From assembly GCA_002104895.1 (NCBI GenBank), contig MCFG01000003.1, positions 322,001-386,000 of the forward strand: a stretch of 64,000 nucleotides of DNA, written 5' to 3'. The stretch's first letter is position 1. The number at the start of each line of letters is the position of its first letter. Under the pieces are notes generated by a model. That model saw only the letters and a program-made list of their open reading frames with translations, was not told the origin of the DNA and did not search any database. A program made the translations under genes and the position numbers. This document shows, in pieces, positions 13,034 to 24,333 of the stretch. The stretch comes from Anaeromyces robustus (lineage: Eukaryota > Neocallimastigomycota > Neocallimastigomycetes > Neocallimastigales > Neocallimastigaceae).

Positions 13034-15168
13034 AAATTACTATACTAATAATAATTAATCTTTTAATATAATAATTATTTATATATATAATTATATTTAT
13101 TTATATTAAGAATGAATTCTTAAATACAGCCTTTAAATTGGTACAGCGTTTTCAAAATACAAAAGAGTTTTATCCTTCTGATCGTGTAAGTATTATTTTT
13201 AATTATATACTTAGTTATTTATTTAGTTATATAATTATTATATTATATTATTAAATAATGACATATTAAAAAAATCCTTTTATAATTAAATATTTCTTTT
13301 TTTTCTACTTGTATTACATAATAGCAAAAGAAATTTACAGGAACAAGAAATAGAAAAAAAAGAATATTACCTTCATTTACAGATAATGATGAAATTATAA
13401 GCCATGAAAATAAAGAAAAATTACCAGAATCTTTTCAAGGTTTATCTTTTAATGAATGGTTTGAAGTTATTGTTAAGGTAATTATTAAATATATGTCTAT
13501 TATATTATTGATTTATTTAATTATAAATATATAATTTAACAATTATAAATTTAATATAATGATTTTTTATAGTATGCTATTGGATTAGCAAAATCTGGAA
13601 ATGCAAATGAAGCCCAAGAAGTATTATGGAATGCTTCAAAAGCTAACGTTTATTATCATGATAAAGAAAGATCAAGAGTTTTAAGATATTATATGCTTGG
13701 TAAATTATTATTATGATATTATTATTTAAAATATATATATATATGAAATTAAAAAAATATATATATATTAATTTTTTTTTCAAATATAGGTATTGCACTA
13801 TATAGTAAAAATTATATTAAAGCTTGTGAAATTTGTAGATGGTTTATTAATACATATCCAAATAATTTAGATTCTTATAGATTATATATGGTTGTTTTTA
13901 CAAGGTAACTCTTTTTTAATTAAAATTATTTTATAAATATATAAATTTTTTTTAAATAAAAAGAAAAAATAATACTCATAAATAAATAATAGCAAAACAA
14001 TAAAATTTTTAGTATTTATTAATTAATTAATAAATAAATAAATAAATAAAATAATAATGATGACAATAATAAAATAATAAAAATTTTAACATTTTATATT
14101 ATGATAATAATAATAATAGTGGAAATCCAATTATTCAAGCATATGCTTCCTCTAGTAGTCAAAAATTCTTTTCAAGATTTATTAAAAATATGAAATATGA
14201 TGAAACAAGTAAAGAATTTAATAATCCATTAGTATATGTTATTTATGGTCATATTCTTCATTCAGCAAGAAGTTATATGCAAGCTTTAAGTAAATTTTAA
14301 TAATAATGTAGTAATAGTAGTAGTAGTAATAGTAGTAGTATATACTCATTCATTTATAATTATAATAATTTTTTTTAGATTATTATTCCAAAGCATTTAA
14401 AATTGCACCAGTAGATCCAATTATAAATTTATCTTTAGGTCTTGTTCATTTACATCGTGCTATGCAAAGACAAGCAGATAATAGACATTTGCAAATAATA
14501 CAAGTAAATATACATAATTAAATATATACATATAACTAATAATTAATTATAAAATTTAATTCTTAATATAAGAATTAATATGAATTAATAATAATAATAA
14601 CAATAATAATAATAATTATTCATTTATTTTATTTTATTTTATTTTATTTTCATAGGGTTTAACATTTATATTTAGATATTTTAAAATTATGAAAGGAAAT
14701 CAAGAAGCATGTTATAATGTTGCAAGAGCATTCCATCAAATTGGTAAATTTTTATTTTTAAAAATTTATATTTATTATTAAATATCAAAAATATATTAAA
14801 ATTTATCTATGAATATAAGGTTTATTAATAATTTATAATAATATATAAAAAATTATTTATTCCACAATTGTATATTTAAATATCAATAATTATTAGGTTT
14901 ATTATATTTAGCTGTTCAATATTATGAAAAAGTTTTAAAAATGCCATCACGCAAAGAACTTGAGGTTAAAAAATATCTTAGAGAAAAGCAAAGAGGATTA
15001 AGAGATGGCAGTTTTAAAATAGATCAAGAATTTGAATTATATATGGAAGAACAAGAAGATGATACTGATCTTAAATCCGAAGCTGCTTATAATCTATCTT
15101 TAATTTATGTAGCTAGTGGGTCTTATGGATTATCTCAACAATTATTAAGAAAATATTGTACATTTTAA
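9068..15168 (+). CDS. TFC4: TFIIIC subunit with TPR repeats (tau131 / Tfc4 / GTF3C3-like)
   Basis: RNA polymerase III needs TFIIIC to recognise tRNA and 5S promoters, and this TPR subunit recruits TFIIIB. I assembled 16 exons: 9068-10003, 10405-10676, 10993-11116, 11209-11790, 11969-12106, 12254-12341, 12484-12585, 12740-12945, 13111-13185, 13325-13477, 13573-13699, 13790-13904, 14120-14289, 14379-14503, 14656-14743 and 14897-15168. They total 3573 bases (1190 residues). The N-terminal third is acidic (Asp/Glu runs around residues 155-240) and ends in a Lys/Arg patch. TPR units begin in exon 2 (G-K-A-N-V-A-Y and H-E-E-L-G motifs) and continue to the end. The C-terminus (Y-N-L-S-L-I-Y, then Q-Q-L-L-R-K-Y-C) closely resembles the end of known family members. 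Introns carry microsatellites, and one donor is GTTTTT. The family call is strong; single exon borders, above all that of exon 7, are less sure. Confidence 0.88.
10004..10404 (+). repeat. TFIIIC intron 1 with T35 and (TTA)n
   Basis: This 401-base intron runs from a GTAATG donor to an AAG acceptor. It contains an uninterrupted T35 (10117-10151) and a TTA triplet array (about 10322-10384, one interruption). The acceptor follows a T-run and then A-rich sequence. Confidence 0.75.
12586..12739 (+). repeat. TFIIIC intron 7 built on an (ATTT)n array
   Basis: About half of this 154-base intron is an (ATTT)n array (12589-12664) that starts within a few bases of the GTTTTT donor. The acceptor is TAG at 12737-12739. 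Removing it joins Glu-Gly-type phase 1 codons and keeps the frame on both sides. Confidence 0.7.
12946..13110 (+). repeat. TFIIIC intron 8 with (ATT)n array
   Basis: An ATT array of about 26 units (12948-13031) begins directly at the GTATTA donor. The acceptor is AAG. Confidence 0.75.
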
Positions 15169-16019
15169 ATTATAAATTTTTAAATATATAAAATTATTTA
15201 CTTTATTTTCTCTCTTTTTAATTTTGCATTTAAATTAATTATTAATGTAATTATTTTTAATTACATCATTTTTAAACATTTAGACATTTAAACATATTTA
15301 TTAATACGTTTTCATCAGAAATATTTATTTATTTACTTATTTATTTATTTATTATTATTAATTTAATATACCTCCAAGATTTAAATATATTTAATATTAA
15401 TTTAATATTTCATTTTTTCATTTTAAGTAATATACTTGTATATATATTAATATGAAAGATTTTTATATATTTAATTGATTTTTTTGTAAATAATAAGACA
15501 ATAACTAATAACTAATATTAATTATTTATCTTTATTTAATTAATAACTTTTACATTGAAAGAAATGAAAGAAAAAAAAATAATAAAAAATTAAAAAATTA
15601 AAAAATTAAAAAATTAAAAAATTAAAAAAATAAAAATAAAAATAAAAATAAAAATAAAAATAAAAATAAAAATAAAAATAAAAATAAAAATAAAATAAAG
15701 AATTATCTTTATTAAAAAATGGAAGATATAAAATATAAAATAATATTAAAAATCATAAAAATTAACCAATCAATAATTTTAAAGTCTTTAAAAAAATTTT
15801 TCATTATTATTATTTTTTTTTTTTTTAATTTTAATTTTTTTTTAATTATATTAAGACTTAAAGAGAAATGAATTAAAATTTTCTAAATAGAAATTTAAAT
15901 TTCAAATTTTATATCATTATAATATTAATTAAAAAAAAAAAAAAAAAACAGTTTACATTATTATAATAAATAGAAAGTAAAATAAATAAAATAAAAAATA
16001 TATAAAGGTATTATTAAAA
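15169..16019. other. Intergenic with AT-rich minisatellite
   Basis: No gene is visible. A simple-sequence block at about 15585-15695 changes from an 8-base unit (ATTAAAAA) to a 6-base unit (AAAAAT). An A-run at about 15931-15948 lies just upstream of the next gene. Confidence 0.7.
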
Positions 16020-17754
16020 ATGAAACAAAAATTAAATCAATGGACTGAAGAAGATGAAGAAGATTTAAAATTGGAAACTTTATTAAGTAAAAAAGGTTTT
16101 AAAAGTAAACACGTTCATGATAATGAAAATTTGATACCATTAAATATAAAAGGAGATAATATTGAAGGTATATATTTTAAAAGAATAATAATTATTTTTC
16201 CTATTTTTTTTTGGAAAATAAAAAATGAAATTATTTAATTGTTTAATTTGAAATTTCATTTTATAAAAAATGAAATCCAATTTAATTTCAATTTTTTTTC
16301 ATGAATAAATATAAAATAAAAATATAATAAATATATATAAATATAAATAATAATAATGTTATTATTTTTTTTATCTTATAAATATCATTTTGATTTCTAC
16401 AATACTATTTTTTGTTGTATTTAATTAAGACATTATACCATTAGCTTCTTCAACTAAAAAGGTTGAAGTTGTTAAACAACCCGAAGTTGTTGTTTTCAAT
16501 GATACAAGTGGTAGAAGTACAACTAAAAAATCAAAGCAAGATTGGAAACAATTTATGGTAATTAAATATATATAGTAATTTTATACTATATTACAATAGT
16601 AATAATAATAATAATAATAGAAATGTATTTAAAACATTTTAATATGATATTTAAAACATTTTAATATGAAATTATTTTAAAATATTATTTGATTAATTTA
16701 ATCTATAAAAAAATTTTTTTATTAATAAAATTTTATCTTGAAATTTAATTAGTCTTCAAAAGTAAGTGATATCAATGGTAAGAAAAAAGTTGTTCAACAA
16801 AAAAGAACACAAGAAGAAATCGATCAGGATAAGTAAATATCTTCAGAAATTTTTTTTTTTTACTACAAAAAAAAAAATAAAAATAAATTTTTAAATTATC
16901 TATATTATATTTTTTTTTAAAATAATTAATAATAAAATATTAATATTATTAAATAATAATAATAATTATAATAAATTAATAGAGAAGATGATATGAATGA
17001 CCAAGAATTAATGAATATTTTAGAAGCTACTAAATTAGTTGAAAATTATGGTATCTATCAATATATATATTATATTTAATTATTATATTTTAATTATTTT
17101 ATTACACATTATTACTATTGTTATTATTATTATTAGTCATTAAATTATATATCATTTAATTTTTTTATTTTTTTATCCTAATTATAGCTGCTCAAGAATT
17201 AACAGGTGAAGATTTAAGAAGATATAAAAAGAGAAAATTAGTAGAGTTAGGAATTAAGGTAATTTTTATATATAATATGTATGTTTATTATGATACATTT
17301 TAATCATTTATGTATGAAAAAAAAAAATTAATATATTTTTATTAATAAAAATATATTATTATGATTATTATTATTATTATTATTATTAAAAAAGGAATCC
17401 AAAGCACCTAAAATGCCATTTAAGCAAAGATTAATAGTAAAACAAAGTCAAATAGCGAAAAATGCTAAAGATTTACAAAATGCAAAAGATAATGGTTTAT
17501 ATGATCCATCTATAAAAAACAAATGGAAACTTGATACTAAAGCACCAGCTAAAAGAGATAGAGGTTTAAATGGACATGTTGGTCATTTTAAGAATGGTGT
17601 ACTTACCTTAAATAAATCACAAATTTCTCAAATTAATACCCTAGAATCATCATCTAAATCATTTGGACGTATTGCTAGTACAGATAACAGTTTAAGAAGA
17701 GCAAGAAGCAGTGGTAAAAAGAAGGGAAAAGGAAAGAAAAGAAAGCATCATTAA
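16020..17754 (+). CDS. Faf1 / C1orf131-like (DUF4602-type) small-subunit assembly protein
   Basis: Six exons (16020-16167, 16430-16557, 16753-16832, 16983-17050, 17188-17258, 17395-17754) give a basic protein of 284 residues. A V-V-V-F-N-D box followed by an Asp-Trp-Lys-Gln-Phe-Met box lies in exon 2. Exon 6 holds the most conserved part: a basic helix (P-F-K-Q-R-L) and then G-H-V-G-H-F-K-N-G-V-L-T-L near residue 225. It ends in a Lys/Arg-rich tail suited to nucleolar location and RNA binding. That last box and the overall layout recall yeast Faf1 and human C1orf131, which act in early 18S rRNA processing within the small-subunit processome. I recognise this from memory of the family pattern only, so the orthology is moderate. 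Exon joins keep the frame throughout. All six exons are short and the introns are typical. Confidence 0.62.
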
Positions 17755-18282
17755 ATTTTTTTTATTAATCATTTTTAGAATAATTAAATAATAAGAATAA
17801 CAACAATAGAAAAAAAAAATAAAATAATTATTTATTAACATATCTGTAAATTTAAGTTTTATATCAATTTTTCTTTTCATTTTTTTTTTATACATTTTAT
17901 TTAATTAAATTTTTTTAAAAAAAAAAAAATTGTAATAACGATTTCATATTTTAGATAATTTTATTTATTTGATGTTATTTACCTTTTTTATATATCATAT
18001 TTTATAAAATAATAGAAAATTGAATAAATTAAAATAATAAATAAATAGATTTAAAAAAATGTATAAGTAAAAAAGATGATTTTATTACGTAATATACATT
18101 AATATACATATATTAAGTATAAAAGTATCATAATTTTATTATTAAAATATATACTTTTATCTCAATTTTTAATTGAATAACAACACATAACATTTATTTA
18201 ATTTATTTTATTTTATCACTGCATAATCTTGTATTGATTCTATAATAAAATAAAAAAAATTATAAATAATAAAAATGATAAA

Positions 18283-18292
18283 ATCACGTGAT
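18283..18292. promoter_or_regulatory. E-box palindrome ATCACGTGAT
   Basis: This perfect 10-base palindrome contains CACGTG, the core bound by bHLH factors such as Cbf1 and Pho4 in fungi. It lies 311 bases upstream of the PFL-like start codon. G/C clusters are rare in this window's intergenic DNA, which makes the site stand out. Binding is an inference. Confidence 0.45.
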
Positions 18293-18321
18293 CACTGTAA
18301 TTTTCATCACAATTAAAGTTG

Positions 18322-18337
18322 ATCTTAATATTAAGAT
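18322..18337. promoter_or_regulatory. Perfect palindrome ATCTTAATATTAAGAT
   Basis: A 16-base perfect inverted repeat lies 30 bases after the E-box and 265 bases before the PFL-like ORF. It could be a dimer binding site. Because the sequence is nearly all A/T, chance is a real alternative. Confidence 0.3.
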
Positions 18338-18602
18338 TATTTACCTTTTTTGAATTATCAATTATTTATCCATTAATTATTATTATATATAATATAATAT
18401 CTAATATTAAGTATTATTAATTAATAATTAACAGATTAAACTTTATTAAGTAACGACAAATAAATATTATAATAATGTAATGTATGAATGTTTTGCTTAT
18501 TGTTTTATGAAAAAAAAATATATATAATAATTTTTTGTTTTTTTCTTTTATAAAAAAATTTTTTACATATTACCATTAATAATATTAAAATAATAATTAA
18601 AA

Positions 18603-18938
18603 ATGGAAAATTTTGCTTTACGTCAAGTTAATAACGCTATTTCCAAGATAGTCCATGTTAATGCTATAAAAACTAATAAAATAATTGGAAATAAAATAAA
18701 TAAACTATCACGTTTTATTCATTCTACTCCAAAAATGACTTGTAAAGATGCTACAGTTACTCCAAAACTAACTTCTTTCACTATTAAATTACAATCAAAA
18801 ATGAATCATGCTATTCAGACTCCAACTATTAATGATAATGCTGCTATGAAATCAGATATTGGTGTTGAGAGTTGGATTAAAAAGCATTATACTCCTTATG
18901 AAGGTGATTCTTTTCTTTCTAACTTTGAAAATAACTAA
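18603..18938 (+). CDS. Short ORF with targeting-like leader and pyruvate formate-lyase N-terminal motif
   Basis: An intact 111-residue ORF. Residues 1-45 have Lys/Arg/Asn/Ser/Thr, few acidic residues and an R-F-I-H-S-T-P stretch, like mitochondrial or hydrogenosomal presequences. Residues about 88-105 read S-W-I-K-K-H-Y-T-P-Y-E-G-D-S-F-L. In pyruvate formate-lyase the segment Y-T-P-Y-E-G-D-E-S-F-L is a hallmark of the N-terminus, so this copy lacks one Glu. The protein then ends (S-N-F-E-N-N, stop). The catalytic Cys pair and the glycyl-radical loop would lie hundreds of residues further on and are absent. No PFL-like coding was seen before the next gene at 19489. It may be a truncated paralogue with a new role, or a decaying gene whose 5' end is still open. 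Enzyme activity is excluded by the missing domains. That it derives from PFL is an inference from one motif plus context. Confidence 0.6.
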   Translation: MENFALRQVNNAISKIVHVNAIKTNKIIGNKINKLSRFIHSTPKMTCKDATVTPKLTSFTIKLQSKMNHAIQTPTINDNAAMKSDIGVESWIKKHYTPYEGDSFLSNFENN

Positions 18939-19488
18939 ACATTACAGAAAGTTGTTTTTTTTTTATTTAGTTTTTTAAGAAATTTTTAATATATCTCAAA
19001 GAAAAATTAGAAAAAATAATGAAATTTTATTGGCTAATAAAAATTTTTTTCTAGATTAAAAAAAAAAAAAAAAAGATAATATTAAAATACTAAAAAAAAA
19101 AAAAAAAAAAAAAAAAGAGTATTTTTACATAACAGAATTATAAAAATAAATAATTTCTTTTAATAACTTTATTTTAAAGTTAGTATTGATATATTGATAT
19201 TTATTTATATTTTTTATTTCATTTAATTAATTATTGATTCATTAATTCAAATGAAATAATCTAAAAAAAAGTTAATAAATTAATTTTTACATGAAATCTA
19301 CAATTGATATTATTTTACATTCTTAATTATTATAAAAAAAAAAAAAAAAAAAATTACATTATTAAACTAAAATATTTAACTAATTAATTATTATTTATAT
19401 TTCTTAATATTTTATATATATATTCAATTATGCATGAAATTCGAATTTCAAATTATAATTAATTATCATTAATAAAATTATTTAAGAA
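18939..19488. other. Intergenic, no PFL remnant seen
   Basis: AT-rich with A-runs at about 19058-19074, 19092-19116 and 19334-19351. I looked for continued PFL coding in other frames and found none. Confidence 0.6.
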
Positions 19489-20445
19489 ATGACGGAATAC
19501 AAAAAATATTTAGATGAAGCTGTAAAAATTGCAAAAACTGCAGGAAAAACTATTAAAGAAGCATTTGAAAATAGACAATTTATTAGTGAACATTTAGAAA
19601 TTAAAGAAAATAATTCTTCAGATCTTGTTACAGCTACAGACCAATATGTTGAAAAAATGGTAAAATCCCACTTAAACAAAGTTTTTCCAACCCATTCATT
19701 TATTGGTGAAGAAACAACAGCTGCTAATAATATGGCACGTTGTGAATTAACAGATAATCCAACTTGGTGTATTGATCCAATTGATGGTACTACTAATTTT
19801 GTTCATGGATTACCATTTACTTGTATTTCAATTGGTTTATTAATTAATAAAGAACCAGTTATGGGTGTTATTTTCAATCCAATTTTAAATGATTTATATA
19901 CAGCTACTAAAAATGGTGGTGCTTTCTTAAATGGAAAACCTTTACCACTTATTCGTCCAATTCAACCACTTGAAACTCTTGAAAAATCACTTATTATTAC
20001 TGAATATGGAGCTAACCGAAATGAAGAATCCGTTAAAGCTAAACTTGATACCATTCATCAAATTATTAAATACCCAGTTCACGGTATTCGTTCTTTTGGT
20101 TCAGCTGCAATGAATATGTGTTATGTAGCACGTGGTTCATGTGATATTTATTATGAAATAGGTATTCATGCATGGGATGTTGCTGCTGCTACTTGTATTT
20201 TAAAAGAAGCTGGTGGTGTTGTTGTTGGCTGGAAACCTTATAAAGAAGTTTCTGAACCAGAAAAAAAGAAACAAAAAACTGAATCAAGTAAAACTGAAAA
20301 GATTGATATTGTTAACGAAAAATTCGATGTTTTAAATAGACATGTTCTTTGTATAAGACAACTTGCTGAAGGTCCAGAAAAACAAAATGAAATTTTAGCA
20401 GAAGTTCGTAAACGTTTAATTGATTGTGAAATTGAAAGAGATTAA
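19489..20445 (+). CDS. Inositol monophosphatase
   Basis: Intronless, 318 residues. It hydrolyses inositol monophosphates to free myo-inositol, using Mg ions, in the cytosol. The family's metal-binding motifs are all present: Gly73-Glu74-Glu75; Trp93-Cys-Ile-Asp96-Pro-Ile-Asp99-Gly-Thr-Thr-Asn-Phe; and near the C-terminus His227-Ala-Trp-Asp230-Val-Ala-Ala. The usual catalytic residues Glu, Asp, Asp and Asp are therefore intact. The protein is somewhat longer than common IMPases (about 275-295 residues). The extra part is a Lys/Glu-rich insert around residues 252-268, between the G-G-V-V strand and the last helices. The start at 19489 is preceded by an A/T leader with no earlier in-frame ATG of note. 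Codon use includes more G/C than the flanks. Substrate preference within the family cannot be read from the sequence. Confidence 0.95.
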   Translation: MTEYKKYLDEAVKIAKTAGKTIKEAFENRQFISEHLEIKENNSSDLVTATDQYVEKMVKSHLNKVFPTHSFIGEETTAANNMARCELTDNPTWCIDPIDGTTNFVHGLPFTCISIGLLINKEPVMGVIFNPILNDLYTATKNGGAFLNGKPLPLIRPIQPLETLEKSLIITEYGANRNEESVKAKLDTIHQIIKYPVHGIRSFGSAAMNMCYVARGSCDIYYEIGIHAWDVAAATCILKEAGGVVVGWKPYKEVSEPEKKKQKTESSKTEKIDIVNEKFDVLNRHVLCIRQLAEGPEKQNEILAEVRKRLIDCEIERD

Positions 20446-21114
20446 TTTATTTAATAATAATAATAAAAAAATCAAAAAAATCAAATAAAAAAGGATTATC
20501 TATATAAAATAAAAGAAAAATAATAAAAAAAAAAAAAAAGAAAAAAAAGAAAAAAAAGAAAAAAGAAATAATAATTTATATAGTATATATCAAAATATAG
20601 TAATATAATATTATTACTTTACTATTTTAATTCATTAGAATTTAAATATAATAATTATTATATTTTATAAAATAATTAAGTAGTTATATTAGATATATAA
20701 ATATAAATATGCTTAATTAATTAATTTATTTATAGAAATAATCAGTTCAAGATATATAATATACCAAAAAATAAAATAAAAAAAAAATAAAACTAAATAA
20801 ATAAATAATATTGATTATCTATTATTAATTTATTTTCATAAAAACGTTTTAATCGTACAATGTACAATATCAAATATATAATAATAATAATAATATATTT
20901 TCATAATTTAGAACATGCGTCTTAACAAACAAACAGTAATAAAAACTAAAATAATAAATAAAAAAATTATTAATTTTTAGATGTAATAGTATATTCTTAA
21001 CATCAAAATATATAAAATTATATATATAATCTATATATATTTAATAAATTATTATATATATATAATTTTGTTTTACATATAATCACAATAAGTTTTTTTT
21101 TTTTTTCTTTTTTT

Positions 21115-21163
21115 ATTTCGTGGTTGACGTTTATTTATTGCGAAAAAAATGTAACCATGAAAT
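21115..21163. promoter_or_regulatory. Imperfect inverted repeat upstream of ERD2
   Basis: ATTTCGTGGTTGAC (21115-21128) and GTAACCATGAAAT (21151-21163) are near-complementary arms separated by 22 bases. They are G/C-richer than anything nearby, about 870 bases before the ERD2 start. They could form a protein-binding site or a hairpin. The function is unknown. Confidence 0.3.
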
Positions 21164-21518
21164 AAAAAATATATATAAAATATATATAAATATATATATA
21201 AATATTTGTTTTTTCATGAATTGAAAAATTTGTTTAATTATGATTATATATTATAAGAAACCAATGAATTTTAAATAAAAATATACATATTATTAGATAA
21301 TCTACCATATATTATTAATATAATATATATTATATTAATATATATATTATAATTAAATAAAAATTATTTTTTATAAAATTATTTAATAGCCGTTTTTTTT
21401 TATTATATTAAATTATAATCGAATTTATATATTTTTTATTTATATATATATTGTATTTATTTTCGTTTATTTACTTAAATAAAAATTATTTATTATTTAT
21501 TATTTGATTAGTATAAAT

Positions 21519-21609
<91 letters not shown>
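21519..21609. repeat. (ATTT)n microsatellite
   Basis: About 22 near-perfect tetranucleotide units, in the 5' flank of ERD2. Confidence 0.8.
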
Positions 21610-22031
21610 TTATTTATTATTTATTTATATATTTATTAAATAAAATAAATATATATATTAAATTTTAAATAAATTTTAATTATTATTAATTATTATGATA
21701 CATAAATTAATAAAATATAATCTAATAAATAAAATAATAAATAAACCGTCAAATAAATAAACTATAATAAATAATTAATAATTAAAAATATAAATATAAA
21801 AAAATAAAAAAAAAAAATTTTTAACTTTTTAATTTTTCAATTCTTTTTTAATTTCTTTTCATTTTTCATTGTATTATAAAATTAAATATTTTATATATAC
21901 ATATTACATTATTATAATAAAAAAATTAAAAAATAATTAAATAAAAGAAAATTAAATATATTATATCATTTTCTTTAAAAGAAAAAAAATTAAAAACTTA
22001 AAAAATCAAGTAAATTAATTTATATTTCAAG

Positions 22032-23038
22032 ATGAACATTTTTCGTTTAATTGCTGATTTGATGCATTTAGCATCAATTATCATTCTTCTTCTCAAAATC
22101 TACAAAACAAAATCAGCTGCAGGTAAAAATGAATAAACATTGTAATAGTATATGTATAAAGAGAATATTATGGATACATTAAAATAAAGAAAAAAAAAAA
22201 GGAAAAAAAAAAAGGAAAAAGAAAAAAGAATAGAAAAAATAGATGAAAAACTTTAAAATATAAAAATATAATACCAATATTTTTTAATTGGAAATAATCT
22301 GGAATTTAAAATGTAAAATATACAAGAATATAAAAAAAATAACTGAAAGAAAATTGTCATAATAAAATATAAATTAAAAAAAAAAAAATTATTAAATTTT
22401 TTTTTTATATATTTGTATTATTCATTATAAAATATTAAAAAAAATTATATATATGAAATATACAGTTCTTTATGCTATTGCTATAATAAATTTTTATTAA
22501 TATTAAATATTAAAACATTTATAAAATATAATGTATACTTTTAGGTATTTCATTCAAGACCCAATTATTATATGTTGTTGTTTTTTGTACTAGATATTTA
22601 GATATATTCACCAACTTTGTTTCACTTTATAACACTATTATGAAGATTTTCTTCATTTCAACAGCTATTTATATTGTTTATTTAATGAAATTCAAATATC
22701 AAGCTACATGGCAACCATCTCTTGATACCTTTAAAATTGAATTCTTAGTTATCCCAGCCGCTATTTTAGCTCTTATCTTTAACCATAAATTTACCTTTAT
22801 GGAAGTAAGTTAAATTCAAAATTTAAAATTTAAAATATAATTACTAAATATAGATATGTTTTTACTTTATATCTTATGTTTATATTATAATATTATTCCT
22901 TTTTTTTCATTTATAAAGATAAATATGAATATATTATTAGTATTAGTATTAGTATTAGTATTATTATTATTATTATTATCATTATTTATTATTTATTATT
23001 ATTTATTATTATTTATTATGCTATTATTTAAATAATTG

Positions 23039-23069
<31 letters not shown>

Positions 23070-23555
23070 GTCAATTTAGGAAATAATTATATATTTTCAA
23101 AAAAAAAATTTTTTTTTATTTACTTTTATATTAAAAAGGAGTATATCATAAATAATTTAGATTTGAATAAAAATGGAAATACTTTTAATTAATATATATA
23201 AGTAATATATTAATATATTACATAAATTTTTATTTAAATTAAAATTATTTTGATTATTCCTTGTCAAAAAAAGTTTAAATATATTATTACAATAATATTA
23301 TAATAGTAGCATAATTAGTCACAAATCCTTTTTTTTTTCTTTCATTTTTTTTTTTTTTTTTTTTTTATTTTTTTTTTTTTTTTAGCTTAATTTTATTCTT
23401 ATATTATAATTATATATAAAAATTTATATAATGAACTAATATTAACTTTTCTTTTTAATATATATATAATAATATTTTATTGATAATTAAATTAAAAATT
23501 CGACCAAATAAATATACATAATGAAAAATAAAAAAAACTGAAACCCAAAAATAAA

Positions 23556-23586
<31 letters not shown>

Positions 23587-24023
23587 CCATTTAGATTTTA
23601 TGGGCATTCTCTATCTATCTCGAATCTGTTGCTATTTTACCACAATTATTCCAATTACAAAGAACTGGTGAAGCTGAATCTATTACTAGTCATTACTTAT
23701 TTGCTTTAGGTGGTTACAGAGCTTTATACATTTTCAATTGGATTTACCGTTACTTTGCCGAAGGTGTATTTGACTGGATTGCTATTACAGCTGGTATTGT
23801 TCAAACCTTACTCTACTCTGACTTCTTATACTTATACATTGTCAAGTAAGTGTTTTTTTTTTTTTTTTTTTTTTTTTTTTGGATAAATAATACTGATGAA
23901 TTATATTATTTTTTTTATTATTATTATATATATAACATTCTAAATAAAATATTTATTTATATATATATAATATTATTTAATTCAACTAGGGTTGTTAGAG
24001 GTTATCAAAAATTACCAATCTAA
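22032..24023 (+). CDS. ERD2: ER lumen protein-retaining receptor (KDEL/HDEL receptor)
   Basis: Four exons (22032-22122, 22545-22804, 23595-23845, 23990-24023) give 211 residues, the standard length for this seven-helix Golgi receptor. It binds escaped ER proteins by their C-terminal (K/H)DEL signal in the acidic Golgi and returns them in COPI vesicles. The protein begins M-N-I-F-R-L, goes on to D-L-M-H-L-A-S, and exon 2 holds the hallmark T-R-Y-L-D-I-F. Exon 3 shows the E-S-V-A-I-L-P-Q-L and [15 protein letters not shown] boxes, and F-L-Y-L-Y closes it. All joins keep the frame. Intron 2 is long (790 bases) for this window and includes T-rich tracts and ATT/TTA arrays; introns 1 (422) and 3 (144) are plainer. 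No other gene in the window belongs to the same pathway. Confidence 0.96.
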
Positions 24024-24300
24024 TCAAATTAAATAATTATTAATAATGATAATCAATAATACATATTATTTATTTATTTATTTATTTTATTTTATTTTAT
24101 TTTAATATTCAAAGAATCTTGAATCTTTCAAAAAAAAAAAAAAAAAAAAAAATTAAATTAAATTAAATTCAATTAGTATGTTTATATTTATAAACAATAA
24201 TAATTAATAAGTATAATATTTAAATATATAATATATAAATTATTGCATATATTTTATTTGTATAAATTATTAAATATATATATATATATTTCATTTCTCT

Positions 24301-24333
<33 letters not shown>

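Larger units (their letters stand above)
17755..18602. other. Intergenic with two palindromes upstream of the PFL-like ORF
   Basis: No gene is visible. The part at 18270-18345 is less AT-extreme than its surroundings and carries the CACGTG element and a second perfect palindrome, both listed separately. Confidence 0.65.
20446..22031. other. Intergenic with ATTT array and an inverted repeat
   Basis: No gene is seen. The region holds A-rich simple sequence (about 20519-20570), an inverted repeat (21115-21163) and an (ATTT)n array (about 21519-21609). The last 100 bases are the probable leader of ERD2. Confidence 0.65.
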
